Shown: piece by piece, positions 9,629 to 17,545 of the stretch
How positions within the stretch are numbered: the first letter of the stretch is position 1
How the letters are laid out: every line of letters begins with the position of its first letter
The notes under the pieces: generated by a model
What the model was told of the DNA's origin: nothing
The model's database searches: none
What the model saw: only the letters and a program-made list of their open reading frames with translations
Translations under genes and position numbers: made by a program
Source of the DNA: Dyella japonica DSM 16301
Lineage (GTDB): Bacteria > Pseudomonadota > Gammaproteobacteria > Xanthomonadales > Rhodanobacteraceae
Direction of reading: 5' to 3'
Assembly (NCBI RefSeq): GCF_001010355.1
Contig: NZ_JPLA01000003.1
Location: forward strand, 1 to 64,000
DNA length: 64,000 nucleotides

Positions 9629-9935
9629 CGACCATCTCCCAGCAACTCAAGTATGCAATTCACAAGACCAACCATTCGTATCGTTGTTCGCGAGCACGAT
9701 GCGGCGACGAAGTTTCGCCGTGACGTCGTGTTGACTGACTTCTAACGATCCGTGGTCCATGTGGTTGACCCGGGCAGGGGCGTGCGCGGCCATGGCCGTG
9801 CCCAGCAGCGCGTGGGCACTGGGCTGTCATGCACTGGAAAAAGTGATGGCACAAGCATTGTCACGGACAGGTGATGCCTCGCGACAGGATGCACGTCCGT
9901 GCTTGCTTGATTAAGAAATATTCATCTAGGGCCGA
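9629..9935. other. Intergenic region upstream of mdtA
   Basis: About 300 bases separate the efflux operon start from the 3' end of the DMT transporter gene, both on the minus strand. It must hold the efflux promoter, but I could not identify convincing -35/-10 boxes or a clear operator. It is visibly less GC-rich than the genes on either side. No coding frame here is supported. Confidence 0.5.
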
Positions 9936-10811
9936 TCAAACCATGCGCGCGCGCTTCCACCAGTTCGTGACCTTTTCCTCGCGCACCAGCGTGAAGAGTC
10001 CCGAACCGAGAATGAGCGCGATGCCGATCAGCATGGGCCAATCCAGGTGATCGCCGAACAGCCAGTAGCCGAAGAAGATCGCCCACAGCATCTGGCTGTA
10101 CTGGGTCGGCGCAATGCGATTGGCGGGTGCGTGATGCGTGGCGAGCATCAACAGCACACCGGCAAGTCCGGCGAGCAAACCGTAGCCCGCCAACAGCCAC
10201 CACTGATGCAGATTCGGCCAGATGAAACTGGGCAGCATCAACACGCCGCCGCTCACCAGTGGACCCATCACACCGGCACCGTAAAGACTGATGCGCTTTT
10301 CATGGGGGCCGGCCATGCGCAACGCCACCACGGACACCGCGCCGGAAAGGCCGCAGGACATCGCCGCCAGATGTCCCACGCCCAATGCGCGGAAGCCCGG
10401 TCGCAACACCACCAGCACGCCGAGGAAGCCCACGATCACCGCCGACCAGCGTCGCCAGCCCACGTGTTCCTTCAGGAAGATCACCGACAGCAGGGTCACG
10501 AAGATCGGCAGCAGAAAGATCAGCGCGAACGCTTCGGCCATCGGCAAGGCGGTGAAGGCGATCACCGCCGAAATGTTGCAGATCGCGCCGGTGATCGCGC
10601 GGATCCACCACAGGTGTGGCTTGCGTGCGGTGAACACATCAAGATAGCGATCGCCGGGATGGCGGATGAAGGGCAGGGCGCTGAGCATCAGCACCGCGCC
10701 GAAGAACACTGCCTCATAGGCTGGCAACGTGCCATGCAGCGACTTCACGAACGCATCGCTGATCGCGTAGGCGGCGTAGCAGGCAAAGCCGAGTAACACA
10801 CCTTTGAACAT
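9936..10811 (-). CDS. DMT-superfamily (EamA) transporter
   Basis: This 291-residue integral membrane protein has about ten predicted hydrophobic helices arranged as two EamA repeats (residues about 5-140 and 150-285). The first repeat ends in ALPMAEAFALIFLLPIFVTLLS, the second in PTQYSQMLWAIFFGYWLFGD, both typical of the drug/metabolite transporter family. The C-terminus is short, basic and cytoplasmic. It reads away from the acyl-CoA dehydrogenase gene and is probably monocistronic. Family members export amino acids, nucleosides or drugs; the substrate cannot be told from sequence. Confidence 0.88.
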   Translation of the reverse strand: MFKGVLLGFACYAAYAISDAFVKSLHGTLPAYEAVFFGAVLMLSALPFIRHPGDRYLDVFTARKPHLWWIRAITGAICNISAVIAFTALPMAEAFALIFLLPIFVTLLSVIFLKEHVGWRRWSAVIVGFLGVLVVLRPGFRALGVGHLAAMSCGLSGAVSVVALRMAGPHEKRISLYGAGVMGPLVSGGVLMLPSFIWPNLHQWWLLAGYGLLAGLAGVLLMLATHHAPANRIAPTQYSQMLWAIFFGYWLFGDHLDWPMLIGIALILGSGLFTLVREEKVTNWWKRARMV

Positions 10812-11072
10812 GGACGATCCGGCGGGGGACGGAATGCCGGCCGTCGTGCCCGATCAGGCGGGACCCGGCAGGCCGCGGGCGGTGCTGCGAGATCCGGGGC
10901 CAGTCGGCAGGGGTGACGGCGCTGGCGTCCCAGCCGGGGCTGGGACGCGGAGTATGCATGGTCCCACAGCCCGTCCCGCACGCCTACCCCGGGCCTGCTG
11001 CACCCCGCCATGATTCATCCCCTGGGCCGGGCTAGAATGGGGGATTGTCCCCAACGTCACGGAACTTCAAGC

Positions 11073-12242
11073 ATGCCCGCTCGCCTGAATCCCCTCGATC
11101 TCTATGACGTCCGCTCCCTGCTTTCCGATGAGGAGCGCATGGTGCAGGACACCGTCGGCCGTTTCGTCGACGAGCGCGTCTTGCCGATCATCGGGGACTG
11201 CTTTGACCAGGGCCGTTTCCCCAAGGAACTGGTGCCTGAAATCGCCAGCCTGGGCCTGCTCGGCGCCACGCTGCCGGAGAAGTACGGCTGCGCCGGCATG
11301 AACGGCGTCAGCTACGGCCTGATCTGCCAGGAGCTGGAGCGCGGCGATTCGGGACTGCGCAGCTTCGCCTCCGTGCAGAGCTCGCTGTGCATGTACCCGA
11401 TCTACGCGTACGGCACCGAAGAACAGAAAATGCATTACCTGCCGAAGATGGCGGCGGGCGAAATCATCGGCTGCTTCGGCCTGACCGAACCGCACGGCGG
11501 CTCGGACCCGGCCAACATGAAGACCAACGCCAAAAAGGACGGCGGCGACTGGGTCATCAACGGCGCCAAGATGTGGATCACCAACGGCAATGTTGCGCAC
11601 ATCGCCATCGTGTGGGCGCAGACCGAGGACGGCATCCAGGGCTTCATCGTGCCGACCGACAGCAAGGGTTTCACCGCTCAGGAAGTGCACAAGAAGATGA
11701 GCCTGCGCGCCTCGGTGACCTCGGGCCTGTTCTTCGACAACGTGCGTGTGCCCGAGGCCAACCGCCTGCCGAACGTAAAGGGCCTGAAGGGTCCGCTGGG
11801 CTGCCTCACGCAGGCACGCTACGGCATCACCTGGGGTCCGATCGGCGCGGCGCAGGCCTGCCTGCAGGAAGTGCTCAACTACACCCAGGACCGCATCCTG
11901 TTCGGCCGTCCGCTGGCTTCCAACCAGGCGATCCAGATCAAGCTGGCCGAGATGGCCCGTCGCATCACCATGGCGCAGCTGCTGTCGCTGCAGCTCGGCC
12001 GCCTCAAGGACGCCGGCAACATGCAGCCGACCCAGGTGTCGATGGCCAAGTGGAACAACTGCCGCATGGCCATCGATATCGCGCGCGAATGCCGCGACAT
12101 CCTCGGCGGCGCCGGCATCACCACCGAACACGTGGCCATTCGTCACGCGCTGAACCTGGAATCGGTGATCACCTATGAAGGCACCGAGACGGTGCATCAG
12201 CTGGTGGTGGGGCGTGAGTTGACGGGGATTAATGCGTTCTGA
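11073..12242 (+). CDS. gcdH: Glutaryl-CoA dehydrogenase
   Basis: This 389-residue FAD-dependent acyl-CoA dehydrogenase should oxidise and decarboxylate glutaryl-CoA to crotonyl-CoA in lysine/tryptophan breakdown. The C-terminal TYEGTETVHQLVVGRELTG matches the catalytic-base region of GcdH, with Glu at residue 369. The ELERGDSGLRS segment carries the Arg/Ser residues that bind the distal carboxylate in the family. CFGLTEPHGGSDP and WITNG are the acyl-CoA dehydrogenase FAD/substrate signatures. The ATG at 11073 is preferred over an upstream in-frame start at 11010, because family proteins start near this point. The aminoadipate semialdehyde dehydrogenase at 47.6-49.2 kb may serve the same lysine route. 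Confidence 0.93.
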   Translation: MPARLNPLDLYDVRSLLSDEERMVQDTVGRFVDERVLPIIGDCFDQGRFPKELVPEIASLGLLGATLPEKYGCAGMNGVSYGLICQELERGDSGLRSFASVQSSLCMYPIYAYGTEEQKMHYLPKMAAGEIIGCFGLTEPHGGSDPANMKTNAKKDGGDWVINGAKMWITNGNVAHIAIVWAQTEDGIQGFIVPTDSKGFTAQEVHKKMSLRASVTSGLFFDNVRVPEANRLPNVKGLKGPLGCLTQARYGITWGPIGAAQACLQEVLNYTQDRILFGRPLASNQAIQIKLAEMARRITMAQLLSLQLGRLKDAGNMQPTQVSMAKWNNCRMAIDIARECRDILGGAGITTEHVAIRHALNLESVITYEGTETVHQLVVGRELTGINAF

Positions 12243-12270
12243 GGATTGGGCACGCCCACACGCCCCTGCT

Positions 12271-12350
12271 CGTCATTCCGGCGAAAGCCGGAATCCAGCG
12301 ACTTTGGTTCGGCCTTCAGGCGCTGGATCCCGGCTTTCGCCGGGATGACG
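12271..12350. repeat. REP-type inverted repeat, CCGGCTTTCGCCGG family
   Basis: Thirty-base arms at 12271-12300 and 12321-12350 are complementary with two mismatches, and each arm contains its own small hairpin (CCGGCGAAAGCCGG or CCGGCTTTCGCCGG). It follows gcdH directly and may act as its 3' stabiliser or terminator. A related single hairpin is at 47599-47622. Confidence 0.88.
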
Positions 12351-12390
12351 GTGATGAGTCATTAGACGTGACGCGAGATATCGCCAACCC

Positions 12391-12930
12391 ATGAGCTGGC
12401 AAACCATCCGCATCGAAACCGAACGCCTCGTCCTGCGTCCGCCGCAGGCCGAGGACTTTGATCGCTGGGCGGCCAACATGGCCGACCCCGAGTCGGCCCG
12501 CTTCATCGGCGGGCAGCAACCGCGCGCCGTGGCCTGGCGCGGTTTCCTCACCATGGTCGGTTCATGGGCCATCCAGGGCTTCGGCATGTTCTCGGTGATC
12601 GAGAAGGACACCGGGCACTGGATCGGTCGCATGGGTCCATGGTTCCCCGAAGGCTGGCCGGGCCGTGAAGTCGGCTGGGGGCTCGCGCGCCATGCATGGG
12701 GCAAGGGTTTGGCGATGGAAGGCGCCATTGCCTGCATGGATTTCGCCTTCGACCAGCTCGGCTGGGACGACGTGATCCACAATATCGATCCAGCCAATGC
12801 GCCGTCGCAGGCGCTGGCGGCAAGGCTTGGCTCGCGTTTGCGTGGCCCCGGCCGTTTGCCCGAGCCCTTCCAGGACGCCCCGGTCGAGATCTGGGGGCAG
12901 ACGCGCGACGAATGGCGTCGACGCGCATGA
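12391..12930 (+). CDS. GNAT-family N-acetyltransferase
   Basis: This 179-residue acetyltransferase is of the RimJ/RimL-like GNAT_3 group. The N-terminal IRIETERLVLRPPQAEDFDRWA strand-helix is the classic start of these enzymes. The acetyl-CoA binding region is represented by WLARHAWGKGLAMEGA-like sequence around residues 95-112 (here GLARHAWGKGLAMEG). The C-terminal part ends with the usual conserved Asn-Pro-Ala-Asn 'NIDPANAPSQALAARLG'. It overlaps the next gene by four bases (ATGA), so the two are co-translated. The acceptor is unknown: it could be a small molecule or a protein N-terminus. Confidence 0.88.
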   Translation: MSWQTIRIETERLVLRPPQAEDFDRWAANMADPESARFIGGQQPRAVAWRGFLTMVGSWAIQGFGMFSVIEKDTGHWIGRMGPWFPEGWPGREVGWGLARHAWGKGLAMEGAIACMDFAFDQLGWDDVIHNIDPANAPSQALAARLGSRLRGPGRLPEPFQDAPVEIWGQTRDEWRRRA

Positions 12931-13421
12931 GTCATGTCACGCCCGCGCTGTACGCCACGCTGGCCGAGATCGTGCCGGAGCTGCATGTGCATTGTGCGCA
13001 GCCGTGGTGCGTGATCGGTAGCGCTGCGGCTTTGCTCGCCGGCGCGGACGTCAGCGTGGCCGATGTGGACCTGCTGGTATCGCGTGACGATGCCGACACG
13101 TTGATGGCGCTCTGGGCCGACCGTCGCGAGCCGGTCTACGAACCGGCCAACGCCGAACGTTTCCGCTCGCATTTCGCACGCTTTCGTTTTCCCGGTACGC
13201 CCGTCGAGGTGATGGGCGGGCTGGAGCTCAATCAAGGCGATGGCTGGAAATTGGTGGAAGCTGGACGACTCACCCTGGTAGGCCTCAACGGCCTTGCCGT
13301 GCCGGTGCCGTCGCTCGAAGATCAGATCCGCATACTTGAAAGTTTCGGACGTGAGAAGGACGCACAGCGTGCGAAAACCCTGCGCGCTCTAGCCTCCTCT
13401 CCCCTCCGGGGAGAGGACTGA
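12927..13421 (+). CDS. Nucleotidyltransferase-like protein of unknown role
   Basis: This 164-residue protein is probably a small nucleotidyltransferase-fold protein. The segment WCVIGSAAALLAG followed by VADVDLLVSRDDAD resembles the GS-x(n)-DxD core of the Pol-beta/MNT superfamily (residues about 27-52). VPSLEDQIRILESFGREKD near the C-terminus is like the helical end of such proteins. It is translationally coupled to the GNAT gene. The last few residues (SSPLRGED) are encoded by one arm of a repeat element, which suggests that the element supplied the stop codon. Activity and substrate are unknown. Confidence 0.72.
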   Translation: MSHVTPALYATLAEIVPELHVHCAQPWCVIGSAAALLAGADVSVADVDLLVSRDDADTLMALWADRREPVYEPANAERFRSHFARFRFPGTPVEVMGGLELNQGDGWKLVEAGRLTLVGLNGLAVPVPSLEDQIRILESFGREKDAQRAKTLRALASSPLRGED

Positions 13422-13527
13422 GGTGAGGGGCGGGTGCTCGCGATGACGCAGCTACGAAGCATGCTTCGAATCAGCCATGCCGCGACCGTGGCCCCTCACC
13501 CCAGCCCTCTCCCCGCAGGGGAGAGGG
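13396..13527. repeat. Compound inverted repeat with CCTCTCCCC hairpin arms
   Basis: Two hairpin arms bracket the element: CCTCTCCCC/GGGGAGAGG at 13396-13416, and CCCTCTCCCC/GGGGAGAGGG at 13505-13527. The flanking GAGGTGAGGGGC and GCCCCTCACCCC are complementary to each other, giving imperfect terminal inverted repeats of about 35 bases. In the middle is a perfect 14-base palindrome CGAAGCATGCTTCG (13455-13468). The left arm overlaps the end of the upstream coding region. It is a widely recognisable type of dispersed repeat in high-GC Proteobacteria. Confidence 0.85.
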
Positions 13528-13612
13528 AGCAACAGCGCGCCTCTTTGCTTTGCTTGACCATCCATATTTCAGCCGTCCAAACGGCCACTCGTTGACGAGA
13601 CCTCAAGCCATC

Positions 13613-15880
13613 ATGACCGCCATCCCCTACACCCTCACGGCCCGCCATAAAGGCTTCAACCGCGCCGAGATCGTCGACCAGAACTTCATCGAGTTCGTGC
13701 AGCTCTGGCAGGGCGACGTGCAGGCGCCGCTGGGCGGCCACTCGCCGGTTTTGCCGGGCAGCGCACTCAATGGCCAGGGTTTTCGCGAGCTGCTCGAATC
13801 GCAGCTGATCAGCCGCCATCTCGACCTGATGGCGCGCGTGCTGCGTGTGCAGAACAAGGTGTTCTACACCATCGGCTCCAGTGGTCACGAAGGCAACGCG
13901 ATGGTGGCGCGCCTCACGCGCCATACCGACCCGGCCTTCCTGCATTACCGTTCCGGCGGCTTCATGGCCGAGCGTTTCCGCAAGCTGCCGGGCATGGATC
14001 CGGTGATGGATTCGGCGCTGTCGTTTGCCGCCAGCATGGAAGATCCCGCTTCCGGCGGCCGCCACAAGGTGTGGGGCAGCAAGCCGTTGTGGGTGCTGCC
14101 GCAGACCTCCACCATCGCCTCGCACCTGCCCAAGGCGCTCGGCACTGCGGTGGCCATCGAGCAGGCGCGACGCATCGGCCACAAGCTGCCGATTCCCGAA
14201 GACAGCATCGCGATCTGCTCGTTCGGCGATGCCTCGTCCAACCACGCCACCGCACAGACTGCGTTCAACGCGGCGGCATGGACGGCCTACCAGAAGCTGC
14301 CGGCGCCCGTGCTCTACGTGTGCGAAGACAACGGCATCGGCATCTCGGTGAAGACGCCCAACGGTTGGGTGGCGAACAACTTCCGCCATCGCGCCGATCT
14401 CGATTATTTCTACGCCGACGGCCTGGACCTGGCCGAAGGCTATGCACAGGTGCAGGAAGCGGTGGAACACTGCCGCACCACGCGCCGCCCGACCTTCCTG
14501 CATCTGCGCACGACGCGCGTGATGGGGCATGCCGGCACCGATTTCGAGATCGAGTGGCGCAGCGTGGAAGAACTGTTTGCCGTCGAAGCCTCTGATCCGC
14601 TGCTGCGTTCGGCGGAGATCGCGTTGTCGTCGGGCCTGTACACCAAGGAGTCGCTGCTCGCGCTGTACGAGGCTACGCGCAAGCGTTGCTTCGAGGCGGC
14701 CGAGGATGCCGATCGTCGCCCGCGCCTGAGCACGCTGGAGCAGGTGATGAAGCCGCTCGCGCCGTACACGCCGGCAGCAGTGAAGGCCGAAGCGGAGCGC
14801 ACCGACTATCGGGATCGCCGCCTCGCCGCCTTCGGCAGCGAAGACAAGCTGCCAGAAAACCAGCCGCCGCGTCATCTGGCGATCCAGATCGGCCAGGCGT
14901 TGCACGACATCATGGCCAAGTATCCCGAGTCGCTGCTGTTCGGCGAAGACGTGGCGCAGAAGGGCGGCGTCTACACCGTCACCAAGGGCTTGAACAAAAC
15001 CTTCAAGGGCAGCCGCGTGTTCAACACGCTGCTGGACGAGACCATCATCCTTGGCCTGGCGCAGGGCTATGCCAACATGGGCATGCTGCCGCTGCCGGAA
15101 ATCCAGTACCTGGCGTACTTCCACAACGCCTGCGACCAGATCCGCGGCGAAGCGGCCTCGCTGCAATTTTTCTCCAACGACCAGTTCCGCAACGCGATGG
15201 TGATGCGCGTGGCCAGCCTGGGTTACCAGAAGGGCTTTGGCGGCCACTTCCACAACGACAACTCGATTGCCGCGCTGCGCGATATCCCCGGCCTGGTGGT
15301 CGGCTGCCCCAGCCGTGGCGACGATGCCGCAACCATGCTGCGCACGATGACGGCGCTGGCCAAGGTCGATGGCCGCGTATGCGCCTTCCTCGAGCCGATC
15401 GCGTTGTACATGACCAAGGATCTGTACGAGGCAGGCGATGGCCAGTGGCAGTTCGGCTATCCCGCGCCGGGCGAGGCCATGACGCTGGGCGAAGGCCGCG
15501 TCTACGGCCAGGACGCCAACGACCTGGTGGTGTTCACCTTCGGCAACGGCGTGACGATGGCCTTGCGCGCCGCCCGCACGATCGAGGCGGAGCTGGGCTG
15601 GAAGGTACGCGTGGTGGACCTGCGCTGGCTGGCGCCTCTCAACGACGCCTTCATCGCGGCGCAGGCAAAGTCCGCCAAACGCATCATCGTGCTGGACGAA
15701 GGTCGCAAGAGTGCTGGCGTGGGCGAGGGCATCATCACTGCCATCGTCGAAGGCGGCTGCGGGGCTACGCCGCTGGAGCGCGTCGTAGGTGCCGACACCT
15801 ACACGCCACTGGCCGGCGCGGCCTTGCTGGTTTTGCCCGGCGATGCTGATGTAGTCGCCGCGGCCCGCAAGCTGGCCTGA
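13613..15880 (+). CDS. Fused alpha-beta E1 of branched-chain 2-oxoacid dehydrogenase
   Basis: This 755-residue thiamine-diphosphate enzyme joins the E1-alpha and E1-beta subunits in one chain. The alpha half (about residues 1-400) carries the ThDP motif SFGDASSNH followed by CEDNGIGISV. The beta half (from about 435) begins LLFGEDVAQKGGVYTVTKGL and contains the conserved LDEGRKSAGVGEG transketolase C-terminal segment. It should decarboxylate branched-chain 2-oxoacids (from Val, Leu, Ile) and pass the acyl group to an E2 lipoyl protein, feeding iso/anteiso fatty acid synthesis. No E2 or E3 gene lies nearby. The ATG at 13613 is chosen because the sequence before it lies next to the repeat element and is not family-like. 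Confidence 0.9.
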   Translation: MTAIPYTLTARHKGFNRAEIVDQNFIEFVQLWQGDVQAPLGGHSPVLPGSALNGQGFRELLESQLISRHLDLMARVLRVQNKVFYTIGSSGHEGNAMVARLTRHTDPAFLHYRSGGFMAERFRKLPGMDPVMDSALSFAASMEDPASGGRHKVWGSKPLWVLPQTSTIASHLPKALGTAVAIEQARRIGHKLPIPEDSIAICSFGDASSNHATAQTAFNAAAWTAYQKLPAPVLYVCEDNGIGISVKTPNGWVANNFRHRADLDYFYADGLDLAEGYAQVQEAVEHCRTTRRPTFLHLRTTRVMGHAGTDFEIEWRSVEELFAVEASDPLLRSAEIALSSGLYTKESLLALYEATRKRCFEAAEDADRRPRLSTLEQVMKPLAPYTPAAVKAEAERTDYRDRRLAAFGSEDKLPENQPPRHLAIQIGQALHDIMAKYPESLLFGEDVAQKGGVYTVTKGLNKTFKGSRVFNTLLDETIILGLAQGYANMGMLPLPEIQYLAYFHNACDQIRGEAASLQFFSNDQFRNAMVMRVASLGYQKGFGGHFHNDNSIAALRDIPGLVVGCPSRGDDAATMLRTMTALAKVDGRVCAFLEPIALYMTKDLYEAGDGQWQFGYPAPGEAMTLGEGRVYGQDANDLVVFTFGNGVTMALRAARTIEAELGWKVRVVDLRWLAPLNDAFIAAQAKSAKRIIVLDEGRKSAGVGEGIITAIVEGGCGATPLERVVGADTYTPLAGAALLVLPGDADVVAAARKLA

Positions 15881-15966
15881 CCGGTGTCATGGTGGCGCCG
15901 GGCGGCCGGCGCCACGTCGTCTCCATCGCGACGGGCATGAGTGCATGGCCACGCGAGGAGGCTGTC

Positions 15967-16491
15967 ATGGATTACCGCTACGTAGCGATGCTGGGTCTGC
16001 TGGTTGCCTGCGCCGCCTGTTCGCAGCAACCGGAAGGCAAGACCGCCGCCGGCGCACCGCCGGCCCCGCTCAGCACATCGGCGCCCGCGCTTGCCACCAG
16101 TGCGGGCACAGCCAGCGGCCTGACCTATCTTTACGACCTGATGCAGCGCCCGGATTTCTCCACGGCATTCGCTGCGCTATACGGCGGCGATCAATTGCCG
16201 GCCTGGGCCAGCCAGGGCGGCGTCGCGACGCCGGCGCAACAGGTCAGCGTGAACGGTCGCACGCAGTTGCTCGCCACCGCCTGCAAGCCGCATGACTGTC
16301 CGTCCGAACGCATTCTGATTCTCTACGATGAAAACACGCATGCCATGTCCGGGCTGTTCGCGCGGCGCAAGGCCAATGCCTTGAACGATGCGGACAGCAA
16401 TGATCCGGCCAACGACGATTTGCTGTGGCTGGGGTCGCCCGATGAGGCGTCGAAGGCGTTGTTGCGGCGGAAGCTGTATTCGCCGAATTGA
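15967..16491 (+). CDS. Ivy-family lysozyme inhibitor-like lipoprotein
   Basis: This 174-residue exported protein begins with a hydrophobic signal and a probable lipobox (VACAAC, Cys17/19 region). A Pro/Ala/Ser-rich linker follows, then the globular domain. The domain contains the sequence CKPHDC at residues 106-111, the key loop of Ivy (inhibitor of vertebrate C-type lysozyme) that enters the lysozyme active site. The LYDLMQRPDFSTAFAALYGG region also fits Ivy. A GAGGAGG ribosome site precedes the ATG. The likely role is protection of peptidoglycan from host or competitor lysozymes, or control of autolysins. Lipoprotein anchoring is inferred; E. coli Ivy is soluble in the periplasm. Confidence 0.82.
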   Translation: MDYRYVAMLGLLVACAACSQQPEGKTAAGAPPAPLSTSAPALATSAGTASGLTYLYDLMQRPDFSTAFAALYGGDQLPAWASQGGVATPAQQVSVNGRTQLLATACKPHDCPSERILILYDENTHAMSGLFARRKANALNDADSNDPANDDLLWLGSPDEASKALLRRKLYSPN

Positions 16492-16511
16492 GCGCGGCCT
16501 TCGCAATATCC

Positions 16512-16604
16512 TGTGGGAGCGCACCCTGTGCGCGACTGGTTTTCGCGAAGACCTCGATGCCTTAGGTAGAACTGAGGCCGTCGCGCACAGGGTGCGCTCC
16601 CACA
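16512..16604. repeat. REP-type inverted repeat, CCTGTGCG variant
   Basis: Perfect 25-base arms at 16512-16536 and 16580-16604 share the sequence of the copy at 367-447. The element sits between the convergent 3' ends of the Ivy-like gene and the PAP2 gene, a typical REP position. Confidence 0.9.
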
Positions 16605-16619
16605 AGGGCATGGTGCCGG

Positions 16620-17408
16620 TTATGTCCTCGCACCTCGCAGCCGCCACCACTCCGCACCCCCAATACACACCACCAGCCACGCCATCCCGCTGATATATCC
16701 GGCCATCACATCGCTGAAGTAATGCACCTGCAGCACGATGCGGCTGAGGCCGATCACGCTGATCATCGCCACCGCGCCGGCCACCACCCAGCGATGCCAG
16801 CGGTGCGGCAGCAGGCGCAACAGCACATAGGCAAGCATGCCGTAGAACACCATCGCGCCGAACGCGTGGCCGCTGGGAAAGCTCCAGCCGTGTTCCACCA
16901 GGTAGCCATGGTTGTGCAGCGGACGCGGTCGCTCAAACCATGCCTTCAGGCCGCTGTTGATCGGCACCACGCCGGCCATGGCGAGCGTCCAGCAGGCGGC
17001 AAGCCGCAGCTGGCGCTTGAACAGCAGCGCAGCAAGGATCATCGCGGTGATCGCCGCCACCGAGCCGAGATCGCCCAGGTGCGACACGGCCGCCACCAAG
17101 CGCAGCGCGCCGGGCTGCACGGAACTGCGCAGGTCTTCGGCCAGTGTTTCGTCGAATGCCGGCAGCCAGCGTGTGGCCTCTTCCTTGAGCGCGATGGCGA
17201 TGGCCGCAAACAGCAGGCACATCGTCACCAGCAGCAGGAACGCCGTGAGGCCGCGCAGCGCCACCGGCTCGCCGCCGGCGGCCAGCGTCTTCACGCCGTG
17301 CCGGCGATTCCATTGCCATGCAAGATCGCCTGCCAGCAAGGCGGCCACCAGCAGCGCCGCCCACAGGGGCAGGGCGTGTGTGGCGATCCATTCAACCCAG
17401 TCGTTCAT
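16620..17408 (-). CDS. PAP2-family membrane phosphatase
   Basis: This 262-residue integral membrane phosphatase has all three signature pieces of the phosphatidic acid phosphatase 2 family: KAWFERPRP, then PSGH in SFPSGHAFG, then SRIVLQVHYFSDV with the catalytic His and Asp. Roughly six hydrophobic helices are seen. The N-terminus is an extra pair of helices before the core, as in LssY/undecaprenyl-pyrophosphatase-like members. Plausible substrates are undecaprenyl pyrophosphate or lipid phosphates. The ATG at 17408 is preferred to one six codons upstream. It is divergent from the serine hydrolase gene at 17546. Confidence 0.9.
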   Translation of the reverse strand: MNDWVEWIATHALPLWAALLVAALLAGDLAWQWNRRHGVKTLAAGGEPVALRGLTAFLLLVTMCLLFAAIAIALKEEATRWLPAFDETLAEDLRSSVQPGALRLVAAVSHLGDLGSVAAITAMILAALLFKRQLRLAACWTLAMAGVVPINSGLKAWFERPRPLHNHGYLVEHGWSFPSGHAFGAMVFYGMLAYVLLRLLPHRWHRWVVAGAVAMISVIGLSRIVLQVHYFSDVMAGYISGMAWLVVCIGGAEWWRLRGART

Positions 17409-17545
17409 GCGCAGTCCTCGATGCAACGTCCCATGATCCGGGCTGCAGCAGTCCGCGTCGAGATGGTCGCCAGCATGACTTTCAGTGCTGGATCAGCAAG
17501 CCCTAGCCGCGATAGTGTTGCGCTTTGCTGTGGCGGAGCTGCCGA

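Noticed and set aside
13496-15253. 585-codon minus-strand frame opposite the fused E1 gene
   Set aside because: It is low-complexity and His/Arg/Gly-rich, while the plus strand encodes a clear ThDP enzyme over the same bases.
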